Shown here: positions 1 through 9,300 of the stretch, one piece after another
How the letters are laid out: every line of letters starts with the position of its first letter
How positions within the stretch are numbered: the first letter of the stretch is position 1
NCBI RefSeq assembly: GCF_900111005.1
Contig: NZ_FOFV01000013.1
Location: 124,001 to 188,000, forward strand
Length of the DNA stretch: 64,000 nt
Direction: 5' to 3'
DNA from: Lentzea albida
GTDB lineage: Bacteria; Actinomycetota; Actinomycetes; Mycobacteriales; Pseudonocardiaceae
Notes under the pieces: generated by a model
The model's input: the letters and a program-made list of their open reading frames with translations, nothing else
What the model was told of the DNA's origin: nothing
The model's database searches: none
Position numbers and translations under genes: made by a program

Positions 1-147
1 CCCGTTCGCGCCCAGTAGCGCTGACCGCCCACCGGGCCCGGCCGTCGTCGGCACGCAGTCCCGTTGCCCTGGAGCTGGCAGGATGGGACGCAGGGGGTCG
101 TGCTCGGCGGACGCGCGTTCCCCTTCCCGGCCCGAGGATTGGACGCA

Positions 148-939
148 ATGGGACGCTCGTCGGTGTTCACGTTCCAGTACATCGCCATCGACACGGAGGC
201 CGGTGTCACGCCGGAGCAGTTCGAGACCTTCGTGCGCGCTGAAGGCGTTCACCTGCCCCTGTACCCCGGATGGCGGTGGACTCTGCTGCGCGGGTTGCGC
301 GGAGAGCGGACCGGGCAGTACCTGATGTTGTACGAGATCGAGAGCGCCGAGCAGCGCGACCTCTACGTCACGGCCCGGGGTGAGCAGACCGAGCTGGCCC
401 GGGAGTTCTGGGCGCGGCACCCCGAGGCGGAGGCCGTGCTGGCGCGGTGGCGGCGGCTGGGCACGTTCGGTGAGCTGCCCACGTTGTTCACCGACTACCG
501 GCTGCTGGCCGACAACCCGCGGAGCACGGTCACGCCCGGTCCCCGCTACCGCGACCGCCCCGGGGAGGAGCCCGTCGCCAGGGTCGTCGGGATCCACAAC
601 CTGGCGTTGCGCGCCGGCGTGACCGAGGAGATGTTCGACCGCTTCATCGCCGAGAACCACCACCGGATCGACGACTACCCGGACTGGCGGTTCCACGTGC
701 TCAAGGGCGAGCGCGGCAACCGCCTCGACCAGTACGTGATGATGATGGAGATCGCGAGCCTGGACGCGCTGGACGTCTTCTACCCGGAGCCCGACATCGC
801 CACCGGCGAGGCGGCGGAGTTCGCGGCCGCCCACCGCGACACCAAGCAGATGTACGAGGAGTGGAAGCAGCTGGCCTCGTTCTCGGGCTCGCCGCAGATC
901 TACACGGACTACCTCGCCGTCGCGGAGAACCCGGCGTAG
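148..939 (+). CDS. Tandem-duplicated alpha/beta-barrel-like hypothetical protein
   Basis: I do not recognise a named function. The 263-residue product consists of two homologous units, about residues 1-125 and 145-263. Each starts with a helix containing 'GVT-E-F--F', continues with a strand pair around 'YP(G/D)WR' and 'RG-R--QY(L/V)M', and ends in '(F/Y)TDY--(L/V)A(D/E)NP'. This is the sort of layout found in dimeric alpha/beta-barrel proteins (ABM/EthD/NIPSNAP-like), so a one-chain pseudo-dimer is my inference. The ATG at 148 has GAGGA nine bases upstream. An earlier TTG at 64 gives a longer frame with no ribosome site. No signal peptide or membrane segment is visible. The gene ends 74 bases before the SARP regulator and may be cotranscribed with it. 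Confidence 0.75.
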   Translation: MGRSSVFTFQYIAIDTEAGVTPEQFETFVRAEGVHLPLYPGWRWTLLRGLRGERTGQYLMLYEIESAEQRDLYVTARGEQTELAREFWARHPEAEAVLARWRRLGTFGELPTLFTDYRLLADNPRSTVTPGPRYRDRPGEEPVARVVGIHNLALRAGVTEEMFDRFIAENHHRIDDYPDWRFHVLKGERGNRLDQYVMMMEIASLDALDVFYPEPDIATGEAAEFAAAHRDTKQMYEEWKQLASFSGSPQIYTDYLAVAENPA

Positions 940-1013
940 CCCCGCACGACCGGGATCAGGGCATTAGAGTCGTCGCCGAGCTCGGCGGCTGGTCCCGCTG
1001 CGGCGAAGGGGGG

Positions 1014-3443
1014 ATGGCCGTGGTCGTGCAGTACCGGGTCCTCGGCGCGCTGGAGGTGACGCTCGACGGCGCCGACGTGCCGGTGCCCGTGGGGCGGTGC
1101 CGGGTGTTGCTGGCGGCGTTGTTGTTGCGCCCCAACCGGTTCGTGTCCGTCGACGAGCTGGCGGAACTGGTGTGGGACGGCGCGCCGCCCGCGCGGGCCA
1201 GGCAGTCGCTGCACCAGGTCGTGCGGCGGCTCCGGGTCGCGCTCGGCGAGGCGGACTGCGTGCGGACGCTCTCCGGCGGGTACGAGGCGCGCGTCGGGCC
1301 GGACGAGCTCGACCTGCTGCGGTTCCGCGAACTCGTTGCGGCGCAGGACTTCGCGGCCGCCGTCAAGCTGCGGCGGGGTCCGCTGCTGACCAACGTCGTC
1401 TCCGAGTTGTTCCACCGCAACGAGGTCCGGCACGTGGCGGAGGAGTGCGCCGAGGTCGTGGCCCGGTCGAAGCGGCCCGTGCCCCGTCTGCTCCCCGCCG
1501 CCATGCCGCGCTTCGTCGGGCGGGACGGGCACCTGCGCCGGCTGACCTCGCTGGCCGAGGAGACCGGACCGGTCATCGCCACGATCACCGGCACCGCGGG
1601 CGTCGGCAAGAGCGTGCTCGCCGTGCAGTGGGCACACAGCACGACCGACCGCTTCCCGGACGGCCAGTTGCACGTGAACATGCGGGGGTTCGACCGGCAC
1701 CGCGACCCGATGCCACCAGGTGACGTGCTGAACCGGTTCCTCGAAGCGCTCGGGGTCCTGGTGGAGCGGATCCCGGAGGCACTCGACGACCAGGTCGCGC
1801 TCTACCGCGAGATGACAGCGGACCGGCGCCTGCTGGTGGTGCTCGACAACGTCCGCGACGCCGACCACGTCCGCCCGCTGCTGACCGGTCCGTCGTTCGT
1901 GCTGATCACGAGCCGCGACCGGCTCACCGGCCTGGCGGGGCGGGACGTCGCGCTCGACGTGCTCAGCGCCGAGGAGGCTCGCACGCTGCTGGTCAGCAGG
2001 CTCGGCGAAAAGCGGGTGGACACCGCCGACGACCTGGTGGCGTGGTGTGGTGGCCTGCCGCTGGCACTCGCGATCGTCGCGGCACGGGCGGCCGAGGTCC
2101 CGCACCTCCCGCTGTCCGCGCTCGCCGCCGACCTCGCCGACGAGCGGACCCGGCTCGACTCGCTCGACACCGGTGACGCGGAGACCAGCGTCCGCACCGT
2201 GTTCCAGTGGTCCTACCAGCGGCTCAGCCCGCAGGCGGCGCGGATGTTCCGGCTCGTCGGCCTGCACCCGGGACCGGACCTCACGATCCCGGCGGCCACG
2301 AGCCTCGCCGGTGAGCCCGCCGACGACGCCGTGCGCGAACTGGTCGGGGCGAACCTGCTGGTCGAGCACGCCCCCGGCCGGTTCACGTGCCACGACCTGC
2401 TGCGCGTCTACGCCGCCGACCGCGCGCAGGCCGACGAACCGGAGGCGTCCCGCGCGGCGGCGGTGGAACGCATGCTCGACCACTACCTCCACACGCTGGA
2501 ATGCATGAACCGCACGCATTACTGGAACCACCTCGGCACCCTCGAGGAGCCTCCCGTGCCGTCGGCCGGCACGACCCCGGAGGTGTTCGAGCGGCCGGAC
2601 GAGGCCGAGGCCTGGTTCCACGCGGAACGCGCGGTGATCTACGCGGTCGTCGTGCAGGCAGGCGACCAGGGGTACGACCGGCACACCTGGCAGTTGGTGT
2701 GGTTCATGACCGACCTGGTCGAGAGGTTCGGGCTCTGGCGGGAGTGGATCGGTCTGTTCGCGCGTACGACGGAGGTGGTGGAACGGCTCGGCGACCGCCT
2801 CCAGGTGAGCAGGTTCGTGTTCTTGCGCGCGGTCGGCCACGGCCGCCTCGGCGAACTGGAGAGGGGTGTGGAGCTGTTCGAGGCCGCCGACCTGGTCTGT
2901 GCGGAGATCGGCCTGGTTCCGGGTCGGGTGCGGGCGCAGGCGGGCATCGCATGGCTGCTCGGTGAACTCGACCGGCCGCACGAGGCGGTCGAGGTGGCCC
3001 GGAGGTCGCTCGCCCTGCTGCGCGGCTTCGAAGGCCGGACGCCGACTCGGATGCGGATGGCCCTGTACCAGCTCAGCGGCGCCCTCGTGCTCGCGGGCAG
3101 GCACGCGGAGGTGCTGGAACTCGGGGCCGAATGGGAATCCCTGGACGGCGTGGCCGACCCGCACCTGAGCGGGCAGATGGCGTCCGAACTGGCCCGCGCG
3201 TACATCGGGCTCGGCAGGCACGCCGAGGCGGTGGCGGAGCTGCTGGGCGCGCTGGAGTCGTTCGAGCAGATGGGCACGTGGGTCGACGTCGCCTACGCCG
3301 AGAACTTCCTCGGCGACGCCCACCTCGGGCTGGGTGATGCCGCAGAGGCACGCGTCTGGTGGGAGAAGGCGGCCGCCCGGTACGCGGAGCACGAACACTC
3401 GGACGAGGCGGCGGTCAGGGCGAAGCTCGCCAGCGTGAGCTGA
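1014..3443 (+). CDS. AfsR/SARP-type regulator (winged helix, short BTAD, NB-ARC, TPR)
   Basis: This 809-residue protein belongs to the AfsR/DnrI/RedD regulators that often switch on secondary-metabolite genes. Residues 1-90 form an OmpR-like winged helix (YRVLGALEVTLDG, then the LAELVWDG region). A shortened BTAD follows. An NB-ARC ATPase begins near residue 165, with P-loop GTAGVGKS near 192-199 and the LLVVLDNV Walker B. TPR-like helices fill the C-terminal third. BTAD normally spans about 150 residues; here the sequence runs from 'DELDLLRFRELV' to the pre-ATPase segment 'MPRFVGRDG' in roughly 75, so its second half is absent. Start ATG 1014 follows GAAGGGGGG; an upstream in-frame ATG at 861 lies inside the previous gene. 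Targets cannot be told from this window. Confidence 0.88.
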   Translation: MAVVVQYRVLGALEVTLDGADVPVPVGRCRVLLAALLLRPNRFVSVDELAELVWDGAPPARARQSLHQVVRRLRVALGEADCVRTLSGGYEARVGPDELDLLRFRELVAAQDFAAAVKLRRGPLLTNVVSELFHRNEVRHVAEECAEVVARSKRPVPRLLPAAMPRFVGRDGHLRRLTSLAEETGPVIATITGTAGVGKSVLAVQWAHSTTDRFPDGQLHVNMRGFDRHRDPMPPGDVLNRFLEALGVLVERIPEALDDQVALYREMTADRRLLVVLDNVRDADHVRPLLTGPSFVLITSRDRLTGLAGRDVALDVLSAEEARTLLVSRLGEKRVDTADDLVAWCGGLPLALAIVAARAAEVPHLPLSALAADLADERTRLDSLDTGDAETSVRTVFQWSYQRLSPQAARMFRLVGLHPGPDLTIPAATSLAGEPADDAVRELVGANLLVEHAPGRFTCHDLLRVYAADRAQADEPEASRAAAVERMLDHYLHTLECMNRTHYWNHLGTLEEPPVPSAGTTPEVFERPDEAEAWFHAERAVIYAVVVQAGDQGYDRHTWQLVWFMTDLVERFGLWREWIGLFARTTEVVERLGDRLQVSRFVFLRAVGHGRLGELERGVELFEAADLVCAEIGLVPGRVRAQAGIAWLLGELDRPHEAVEVARRSLALLRGFEGRTPTRMRMALYQLSGALVLAGRHAEVLELGAEWESLDGVADPHLSGQMASELARAYIGLGRHAEAVAELLGALESFEQMGTWVDVAYAENFLGDAHLGLGDAAEARVWWEKAAARYAEHEHSDEAAVRAKLASVS

Positions 3444-3516
3444 CCTCGTCGACGCGTCAACCCCCATCTGCTGTTCGGCCACCGGTCGGGCGAACGGGCG
3501 TGTGGTGGCCTGGCGG

Positions 3517-5715
3517 TCAGCGGTCCAGCGCGGCGATCAGGTCGTCACCCGGCAGTTCCACCCCCAGCTGACCACCTGGGTTGATCAGCAGCAGGGTGCC
3601 GGCCAGGACCGGGACGAGCTCGCGGCCCGTCGTCTGCATCGGGGACGCGGCGTCCTGCGGCAGGTGCCCCGGTGCGGTCCACACCGCCAGGAAGCGGCGG
3701 CCGTCCTGGGTCACGCCGATGCGCAGGTTGCCCTGGCCGTCGGTCTCCGCGATCAGGGTGGCGTCCAGCGTTGCCGTCAGCAGCCGGTGCTGGGGAGCCC
3801 AGCCGCACGCGACGTAGCCCAGGGTCACGTCCAGGTCCGCCAGGGGTTCGGGGAAGCCGCGGCGCTGCGGGCCTGGGCGGTAGTTGGGGTTGAGGTAGGT
3901 CTCGCCCGTGAACTCGCCGTCCTCCCCCACCGCGAACGCGCCGAAGAGCGTCGCGTCCGGGATGCCCTCGATGTAGTTCGGGTTGACCTCCGGGTCCGCG
4001 CACCACAGCCAGGCGTCGGGGACCTGGCGGCGGGCCTGCTCGCGCATCGCGTCCGTGAGCGGGGGCAGGCCGGGGTGCAGGGTGAAGTCGTCGATGTAGT
4101 CCGGGAACGCGGTGAACCGGTCCGGCAGGACGTAGGCGCGGACGCCCTCCGCGGTGACGGCGGTGATCAGCGTCCACGGGCCCTTGAGCCGGTAGAGGTA
4201 GTGCTCGCGGTCGGACGGGATCTCGGTCTCGTAGGCGAGGTTGCCGTCCGGATCGCCGTAGCGGTGCACCCACAGGTCTTCGACCTTCGTCAACCGGATG
4301 CCGGTCATCGTGTTCAGCTGCGGGTCCTGCTCGGAGATCACCTGGTACGGCGACTGCCAGGCGGGCAGTTCCTCGTCGATCTCGAACCGCAGCCTGTCCT
4401 GGTTCTCGATGAGCTGACCGGTCAGGTAGGTGACGGCGTTGCGGACGTCCGCGAACCGTTCGCGCCTCTCCTTGAGCTCGCCCTCGGCCCAGTAGACCTC
4501 GTACCAGTCGCCGTCGCGCACCAGGCACCACGCCCGGTCGCGGTGGCCGTCGAGGCTGTAGAAGCGCGGGCTGGTCTGGACGCGCGTGATCACCAGGCGG
4601 AGGGGTTCCAGCGCCTTGCGGAAGGCCGCGTCGATCTGGTTCTCGTTGAACGGCCTGCCCATCGCGAGCGCGGCCGCGCGTGCCTTCGCGTTCTCCGTGA
4701 CGGCCGGGAGCTCGTAGCGGTGCTGCCGGATGTGGTCGACCAGCGCCATCGACGGCGGGATCTCGTGCTCACGCAGGTAGTACGCGACGCTTTCCGGCCA
4801 CACCCAGCGACCGTCGGTGCGGAAGGCGAGTGGCACGACCCGCTCGGCGCCGCTGACGAGGTCGTTCGCCGAGCCGCGCGACGACAGGACGACCGGAGCG
4901 CTTTCCAAGTAGCGCAACAGCAGATCGTGTTCTCTGGCACCGACCATCGGCCGGTACCAGACTCCCCTGCCGTCCTCGACCACGTCGAAGGCACGCACCA
5001 GTTCCAACTCCGGCGGCGTCTCCGGCAGGGGATCCCAGGACTTCACGCGCCCCCACTGCTGGATCTTGCCCGCCGCTTGCCACATCCAGTCCGGTACCGC
5101 CTCCGGCCGCCTCGGCAGCAACCGCAGTTCATCAGCCGCGTGCTGAACCACGTCCGTCTCGACCAGCCACTCCGGCCGGCCTTCGATCAGGAATCGGCGC
5201 GTGGTCTCTCCACCGGAGACGAACGTGAAGCTGGCCGTGAACCACGTGCCGAGGCTGTTGCGGAAGTCGCGCAGCCGTTGCCGGTGAAGCCATTGGCTGA
5301 CCATCACCGGAGGCGCCCACGCACGGGTGGTGCCGTCGACGGTGACCGTGGCCTCGACCTCCATGTGGCGTCCGAGCGCGCGGCAGTGGAGGTCGATCTG
5401 CTGCAGGCCCTCCGGTGCGAGGGCGACGAGAGCCTCCTCCACCTGACCGGCGATCGAGGTGTTGGTGCGCGGCATCATGTCACCGGGCCCGAGCGAGGGG
5501 TACTGCGGCCACGCGCCGGGAAGCGGTGGCAACTCGCGGAGGAGCACCAGTCGCTCATCGCTCACGTGGCCCTGCAACGGATCCAGGTCGGTCTGCTCCG
5601 CGCCGTCCGCGGTGACGCGCCAGACCTCGGCGCCCAGCACCGTCTCGTAAGGCCCGGTCGCGCCGGGCTCGATCCGGAACGCCTCGTTGCCGTCGATGGC
5701 GATGTCGAACTGCAC
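3517..5715 (-). CDS. Type VII secretion-associated protein with SseB-like C-terminus, possible immunity/accessory factor
   Basis: This is the last gene of the toxin operon; the product has 732 residues. The N-terminal part (about 60-180) resembles YezG-type immunity domains. The C-terminal third has 'WLWCADPEVNPNYIEGIPD', a 'GEFTGETYLNPNYRPGP' stretch, and an SseB-type end (RRFLAVWTAPGH ... LLLINPGG). Actinobacterial proteins annotated as type VII secretion system-associated have this make-up. I infer a role in handling or neutralising the adjacent toxin. GTG at 5715 is chosen because AAGGAG lies eight bases upstream; an earlier GTG at 5736 has no such site. The gene starts 34 bases after the stop of the SUKH-like gene. 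The middle (about 330-560) is unassigned. Confidence 0.7.
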   Translation of the reverse strand: MQFDIAIDGNEAFRIEPGATGPYETVLGAEVWRVTADGAEQTDLDPLQGHVSDERLVLLRELPPLPGAWPQYPSLGPGDMMPRTNTSIAGQVEEALVALAPEGLQQIDLHCRALGRHMEVEATVTVDGTTRAWAPPVMVSQWLHRQRLRDFRNSLGTWFTASFTFVSGGETTRRFLIEGRPEWLVETDVVQHAADELRLLPRRPEAVPDWMWQAAGKIQQWGRVKSWDPLPETPPELELVRAFDVVEDGRGVWYRPMVGAREHDLLLRYLESAPVVLSSRGSANDLVSGAERVVPLAFRTDGRWVWPESVAYYLREHEIPPSMALVDHIRQHRYELPAVTENAKARAAALAMGRPFNENQIDAAFRKALEPLRLVITRVQTSPRFYSLDGHRDRAWCLVRDGDWYEVYWAEGELKERRERFADVRNAVTYLTGQLIENQDRLRFEIDEELPAWQSPYQVISEQDPQLNTMTGIRLTKVEDLWVHRYGDPDGNLAYETEIPSDREHYLYRLKGPWTLITAVTAEGVRAYVLPDRFTAFPDYIDDFTLHPGLPPLTDAMREQARRQVPDAWLWCADPEVNPNYIEGIPDATLFGAFAVGEDGEFTGETYLNPNYRPGPQRRGFPEPLADLDVTLGYVACGWAPQHRLLTATLDATLIAETDGQGNLRIGVTQDGRRFLAVWTAPGHLPQDAASPMQTTGRELVPVLAGTLLLINPGGQLGVELPGDDLIAALDR

Positions 5716-5749
5716 GTGCTTCACTCCTTGCCGCACAAGGGAAAAAGGG

Positions 5750-6307
5750 TCACGACTGCCGTGTTTCGACGAACTCGGCCCACTTCGGCGGCTGCTTGCC
5801 CATCTCCTCCATCATCTCCAGCATGTCGCGGAGGTCGGCGACGTTCGGCGCGGTGCCCGCGAACCAGTCGCTGACGCTGTTCCACGCCTTGCGCGCGCCC
5901 TCGCCCTCGACGACGTCCCAGACGGGCGGGTCGTCCTGGTCGAGGTCCGCGCCGTCGATGACGTGGTAGGCGTAGCCCTGGTGCGCGGTGAGCGCGAGCA
6001 GGCCACGCGGGTCGGTCAGCTCGTGGTCGAGACCGTTGAGGGTGGCGACGGCGTGCCGCTTGCGTTCCGCGGTCATCGCGTCGACCCCGAACGCCGTGCC
6101 GGCCAGCCACAGTCCTGATCGGACACCCATGATGCGCAGGACCTCGCGCACCGCCTCGGGAACGCGGTCCACTCCCTGGTCCGCGGCCATCTGGTCGATC
6201 TGGTCGTCGGACGCGCCTGCCACGGACCCACGACGCAGGCCGTTCGCGCACACGCTGTCGAAGATCGCGTCGATGCGCTCGCTCGGGTTGCCGGTCAGTT
6301 GGTTCAC
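5750..6307 (-). CDS. SUKH (SMI1/KNR4-like) immunity protein
   Basis: This is the likely cytoplasmic immunity protein for the toxin just upstream. The 185-residue product has the loose SUKH pattern: an N-terminal helix, an acidic centre, 'LLALTAHQGYAYHVIDGADLD', 'PPVWDVVEGE' and 'WNSVSDWFAG', with a helical end. GTG at 6307 overlaps the toxin stop as GTGA, so translation is coupled, as expected for a toxin-immunity pair. An upstream in-frame start at 6397 would lie within the toxin's deaminase-like end and is not preferred. SUKH proteins usually neutralise nuclease or deaminase toxin domains by direct binding; that pairing is inferred here from order alone. Confidence 0.75.
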   Translation of the reverse strand: MNQLTGNPSERIDAIFDSVCANGLRRGSVAGASDDQIDQMAADQGVDRVPEAVREVLRIMGVRSGLWLAGTAFGVDAMTAERKRHAVATLNGLDHELTDPRGLLALTAHQGYAYHVIDGADLDQDDPPVWDVVEGEGARKAWNSVSDWFAGTAPNVADLRDMLEMMEEMGKQPPKWAEFVETRQS

Positions 6308-9300
6308 AGCGGGTACAGCCTCTCTCCAGCTCGGTTGACGACTTCCAGGCGCATGTTCGGGAAGACGCGCTCGTAGGCGAGCATGATCTTCTGGCACGAC
6401 ATGCAGATCTGGAACTCGGCCGGGGTTCCGTCGCGCTTGGCGGACGGCAGGTCGACCACCATGCGGAGATCACCTGAGATGTCCGCGGCGGAGAACGGCG
6501 TGTAGGTCGTGCCGTTCGCCTCCGCCCTCGCCATGGCGCGTTTGTTGAGCTCGTCGACCGCGAGGGACATGCGGTCCTGCGTGCGCTGGACCTCGCCCTT
6601 GAAGCCGTCGCGGTAGTAGTTCGGGTCGTCCTTGTCGAGCCGGTCGACCAGCTTGTTGGCCTCGCGCAGCGCCGTGTCGACCTCGTTGGGGGTCAGGCCG
6701 CTGTACTCGGCGAGCTGGTGCCGCGCCAGCTCCTCGAACATCTTCGGCTCCGAGTCGTTGACCCTGGGGGTGCCGGCGCCGTCGCGCCACGCCCCGCTCT
6801 CCGGGTCGTACGAGGTCGCGTTGGACGTCTCGAAGAGGCGCTCGTTCTTCGGCGGCTGCTGCGGGGCTTCCGCGGCGGGACTCCAGTCGTGCTGCTTGCC
6901 GCTGAAGTTGTAGAAGTCGGCCGACTCGCCGTCGCGGTCGCTGCGGTAGCGCGCCGTGGACAGGGTGCGCTCGTGCGGACGGCGTTCGGCGTCCGTGCTC
7001 GGGTTGCGGCCGGTGAGCTCTCGGACGGAGTCCAGGCCCTCCTCGCGCTTCTCGCGGTTGTCCTCGCGCAGCTCGCGGAAGTCGTCCTCCCGCTCACCAC
7101 GCCGTTCCGCGGTCCCCGGTGCGAACTCGGGCGTCTCGTCGCCCCACTCGGGCGTGTGCCCTGGCGGGTAAGGACTTTCGTGGATGTTCTGCGAGCCGTC
7201 CGGACCGAAGGTGCGCCACTCGCCGTTCGGCGGCCAGCCGGGACCGTCGTCGGTGTTCCTGGTGGCGAAGACGTTGCCGTGGTAGTCGACCCAGGCGTCC
7301 GTGTTCGGCGCGGTCACCGGCACGCCGAGCTCCTGGGCGAGCTGGGCCGCGAACCCGTCGTCCCGCCTGCCCGTGTCGCAGCCGACGAGGGTGATCGGGT
7401 CGCCCCTGTAGTCGGGGTTCGCGCGGATGACGTCGGCGACGTCCCTCGGAGTGAGCGGGTGGTTGCCGACGCGGGCGTTGTGCTCGTTGCTGTGCAGGTC
7501 GACGACGAACTGGCCGGGGATCCTCGGGAGTTCCCTGGACGTGTAGTACCCGTTCTTGTCCTGTGACGTGTCGAAGATCGACATGCCGGCCGGGGTGGTG
7601 TGCACGTGGTCGCGCACGACCGGGTCGAGGTCCTCGCTGAGCGAGTCGAGGCGGTCGCTCAGCGGTTTCTGCGGGCGCTGTGGGGGTTCCTCGTCGCGAC
7701 GGTCGGTGTCGTGCTTCTCGGAGTCGTGGCGGTCGGAATCGTGCTGCTGCGACTCGTGCTGCTGCGGCTCGTGCTGCGGGACCGGGTCCTGGGACGGGTG
7801 CGGTTGCTCGGTCCTGGCGGGCTCGGGATGGCGGACGGGTTCCGGCGCGTCGGGGCGGTCGGTGTGCGTCGGCGTGGACGGACGGTCGGAGCGATCAGGC
7901 GTCTGGTGCGGCGACGGCTCGTTCGAGCCGCTGAGCCGGTCCGCGATCGACGGGCGCGGCAGGTCCGCCTGGCGCGGCAGTGGCTGCGTCGGGCCCGCCG
8001 GGCGCTGTTCGGGCACGTCCGACTTGGCCGGGGTGTCGGTGTGCCGGGGAGTGACCGGTTCCTGCTTCGGAGGCGTCCGGTCGGCACGGGTGTCCGCCTG
8101 GTCTCGCGTGTCCGTGGAACCGTCCGCCTGTGCGGTGGTGCTGTCAGCGGTCCGGTGGCCGATGAAGTCCGGGTTCGGCACGAACGGCCCGAGCACCCGC
8201 CCGCCGTCGTAGCTGACCTGGTGCCAGCCCTCGACGTAACGCCAGTCGATACCGCCGGGGAAGAGCGTCTCCCCCTCGTCGTACCTGCGGTCGTGACCGA
8301 CGTTGTCCAGCGTCGCGTCGGTCATGATGCCGCCGGGCGCCTTGATGACGTACACCTTGCCTTTGCCCGTGCCCGACCGCTCCATCGCGATCTTCTCGTC
8401 GGGCGTGGTGCTGACGAAGGCGTTGGTGTGCGAGTCGACGTGCCGGCGGAGGTCCGGCTCCTCCGAAGGCCTCGGCACGTCGAACCCGCCCGCCGCCTTG
8501 ATCTCCTCCGGTGAGCGCGTGTCGCCGCGGTACAGGACGTTCTCGTCCCTCATCCAGCCCGGGACGTCCCGGTACGCGACCTTCGACGGGTCCACTCCGT
8601 AGTGGGACGGGTCGAGTCCCCGGATGGCGACCGGTGGCCCGCCGTCGGGTCCGGGAGGTGGCGCCGTGTAGGACGGGTGCGGCGGCTTCGGTGGCTCTTC
8701 CGGGATCGGCTCGTGCGCGTCCGGGGTCGGCTGGTGCGCGTCCGGCGCCGGCTGGGTATCGGGGTGCTGCTGACCCGGCGGGCCGAACGAGTTCGGCGCG
8801 GGCGGCACGTCCTGGTGCGGACGTGCCGGAGGCGCGAACGACTGCGGCGGCCCACCAGGACGCCGGTCGCCTCCCTGCGGAACCGGTGCGTTGCCGTGTC
8901 CCGGCATGCCGGGCTGGCGCTGCGCGGGCGGGGCCTGCTGGTGAAAGCCTTGAGGCGGGCCGCCTGGACGGTGACCGCCAGGCGCGTTCGGAGCACCGCC
9001 GGGATGTGTGTTCTGCCCCCAGGGCTGTGCGCCGGGACGCGTGTTCTGGCCGTTGCCGGGCATGCCTGGCCGCATGCCGGGAGCGTTCTGCGGCATGCCG
9101 TGGCCACCCGGCGGCACGCCGGGTCCGCCAGGACGCATGCCCGGAGTGCCGGGGCGCGTGTTCCCGGAGCCGGGCATTCCGGGGTTGACGGGGTGCGTGC
9201 CAGGAGCCCCCGGATGCATGCCGGGACTGCCCGGCCGCACAGGGGGACCGCCTTGTGGCACACCGGAACGCGGGTTCGGAGGCGGGTTGTGACCTCCTGG

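Noticed and set aside
1-147. Upstream gene end or RNA gene in the first 147 bases
   Set aside because: No convincing frame end, tRNA fold or terminator is visible.
909-3482. Very long open frame antisense to the SARP gene
   Set aside because: Arg/His/Val-rich low-complexity translation typical of G+C-rich antisense; the plus-strand frame has clear domains.
3502-5874. Long plus-strand frame opposite the type VII-associated gene
   Set aside because: No recognisable motifs, repetitive Arg/Val/Gln composition; the minus frame has SseB-type features and a strong ribosome site.
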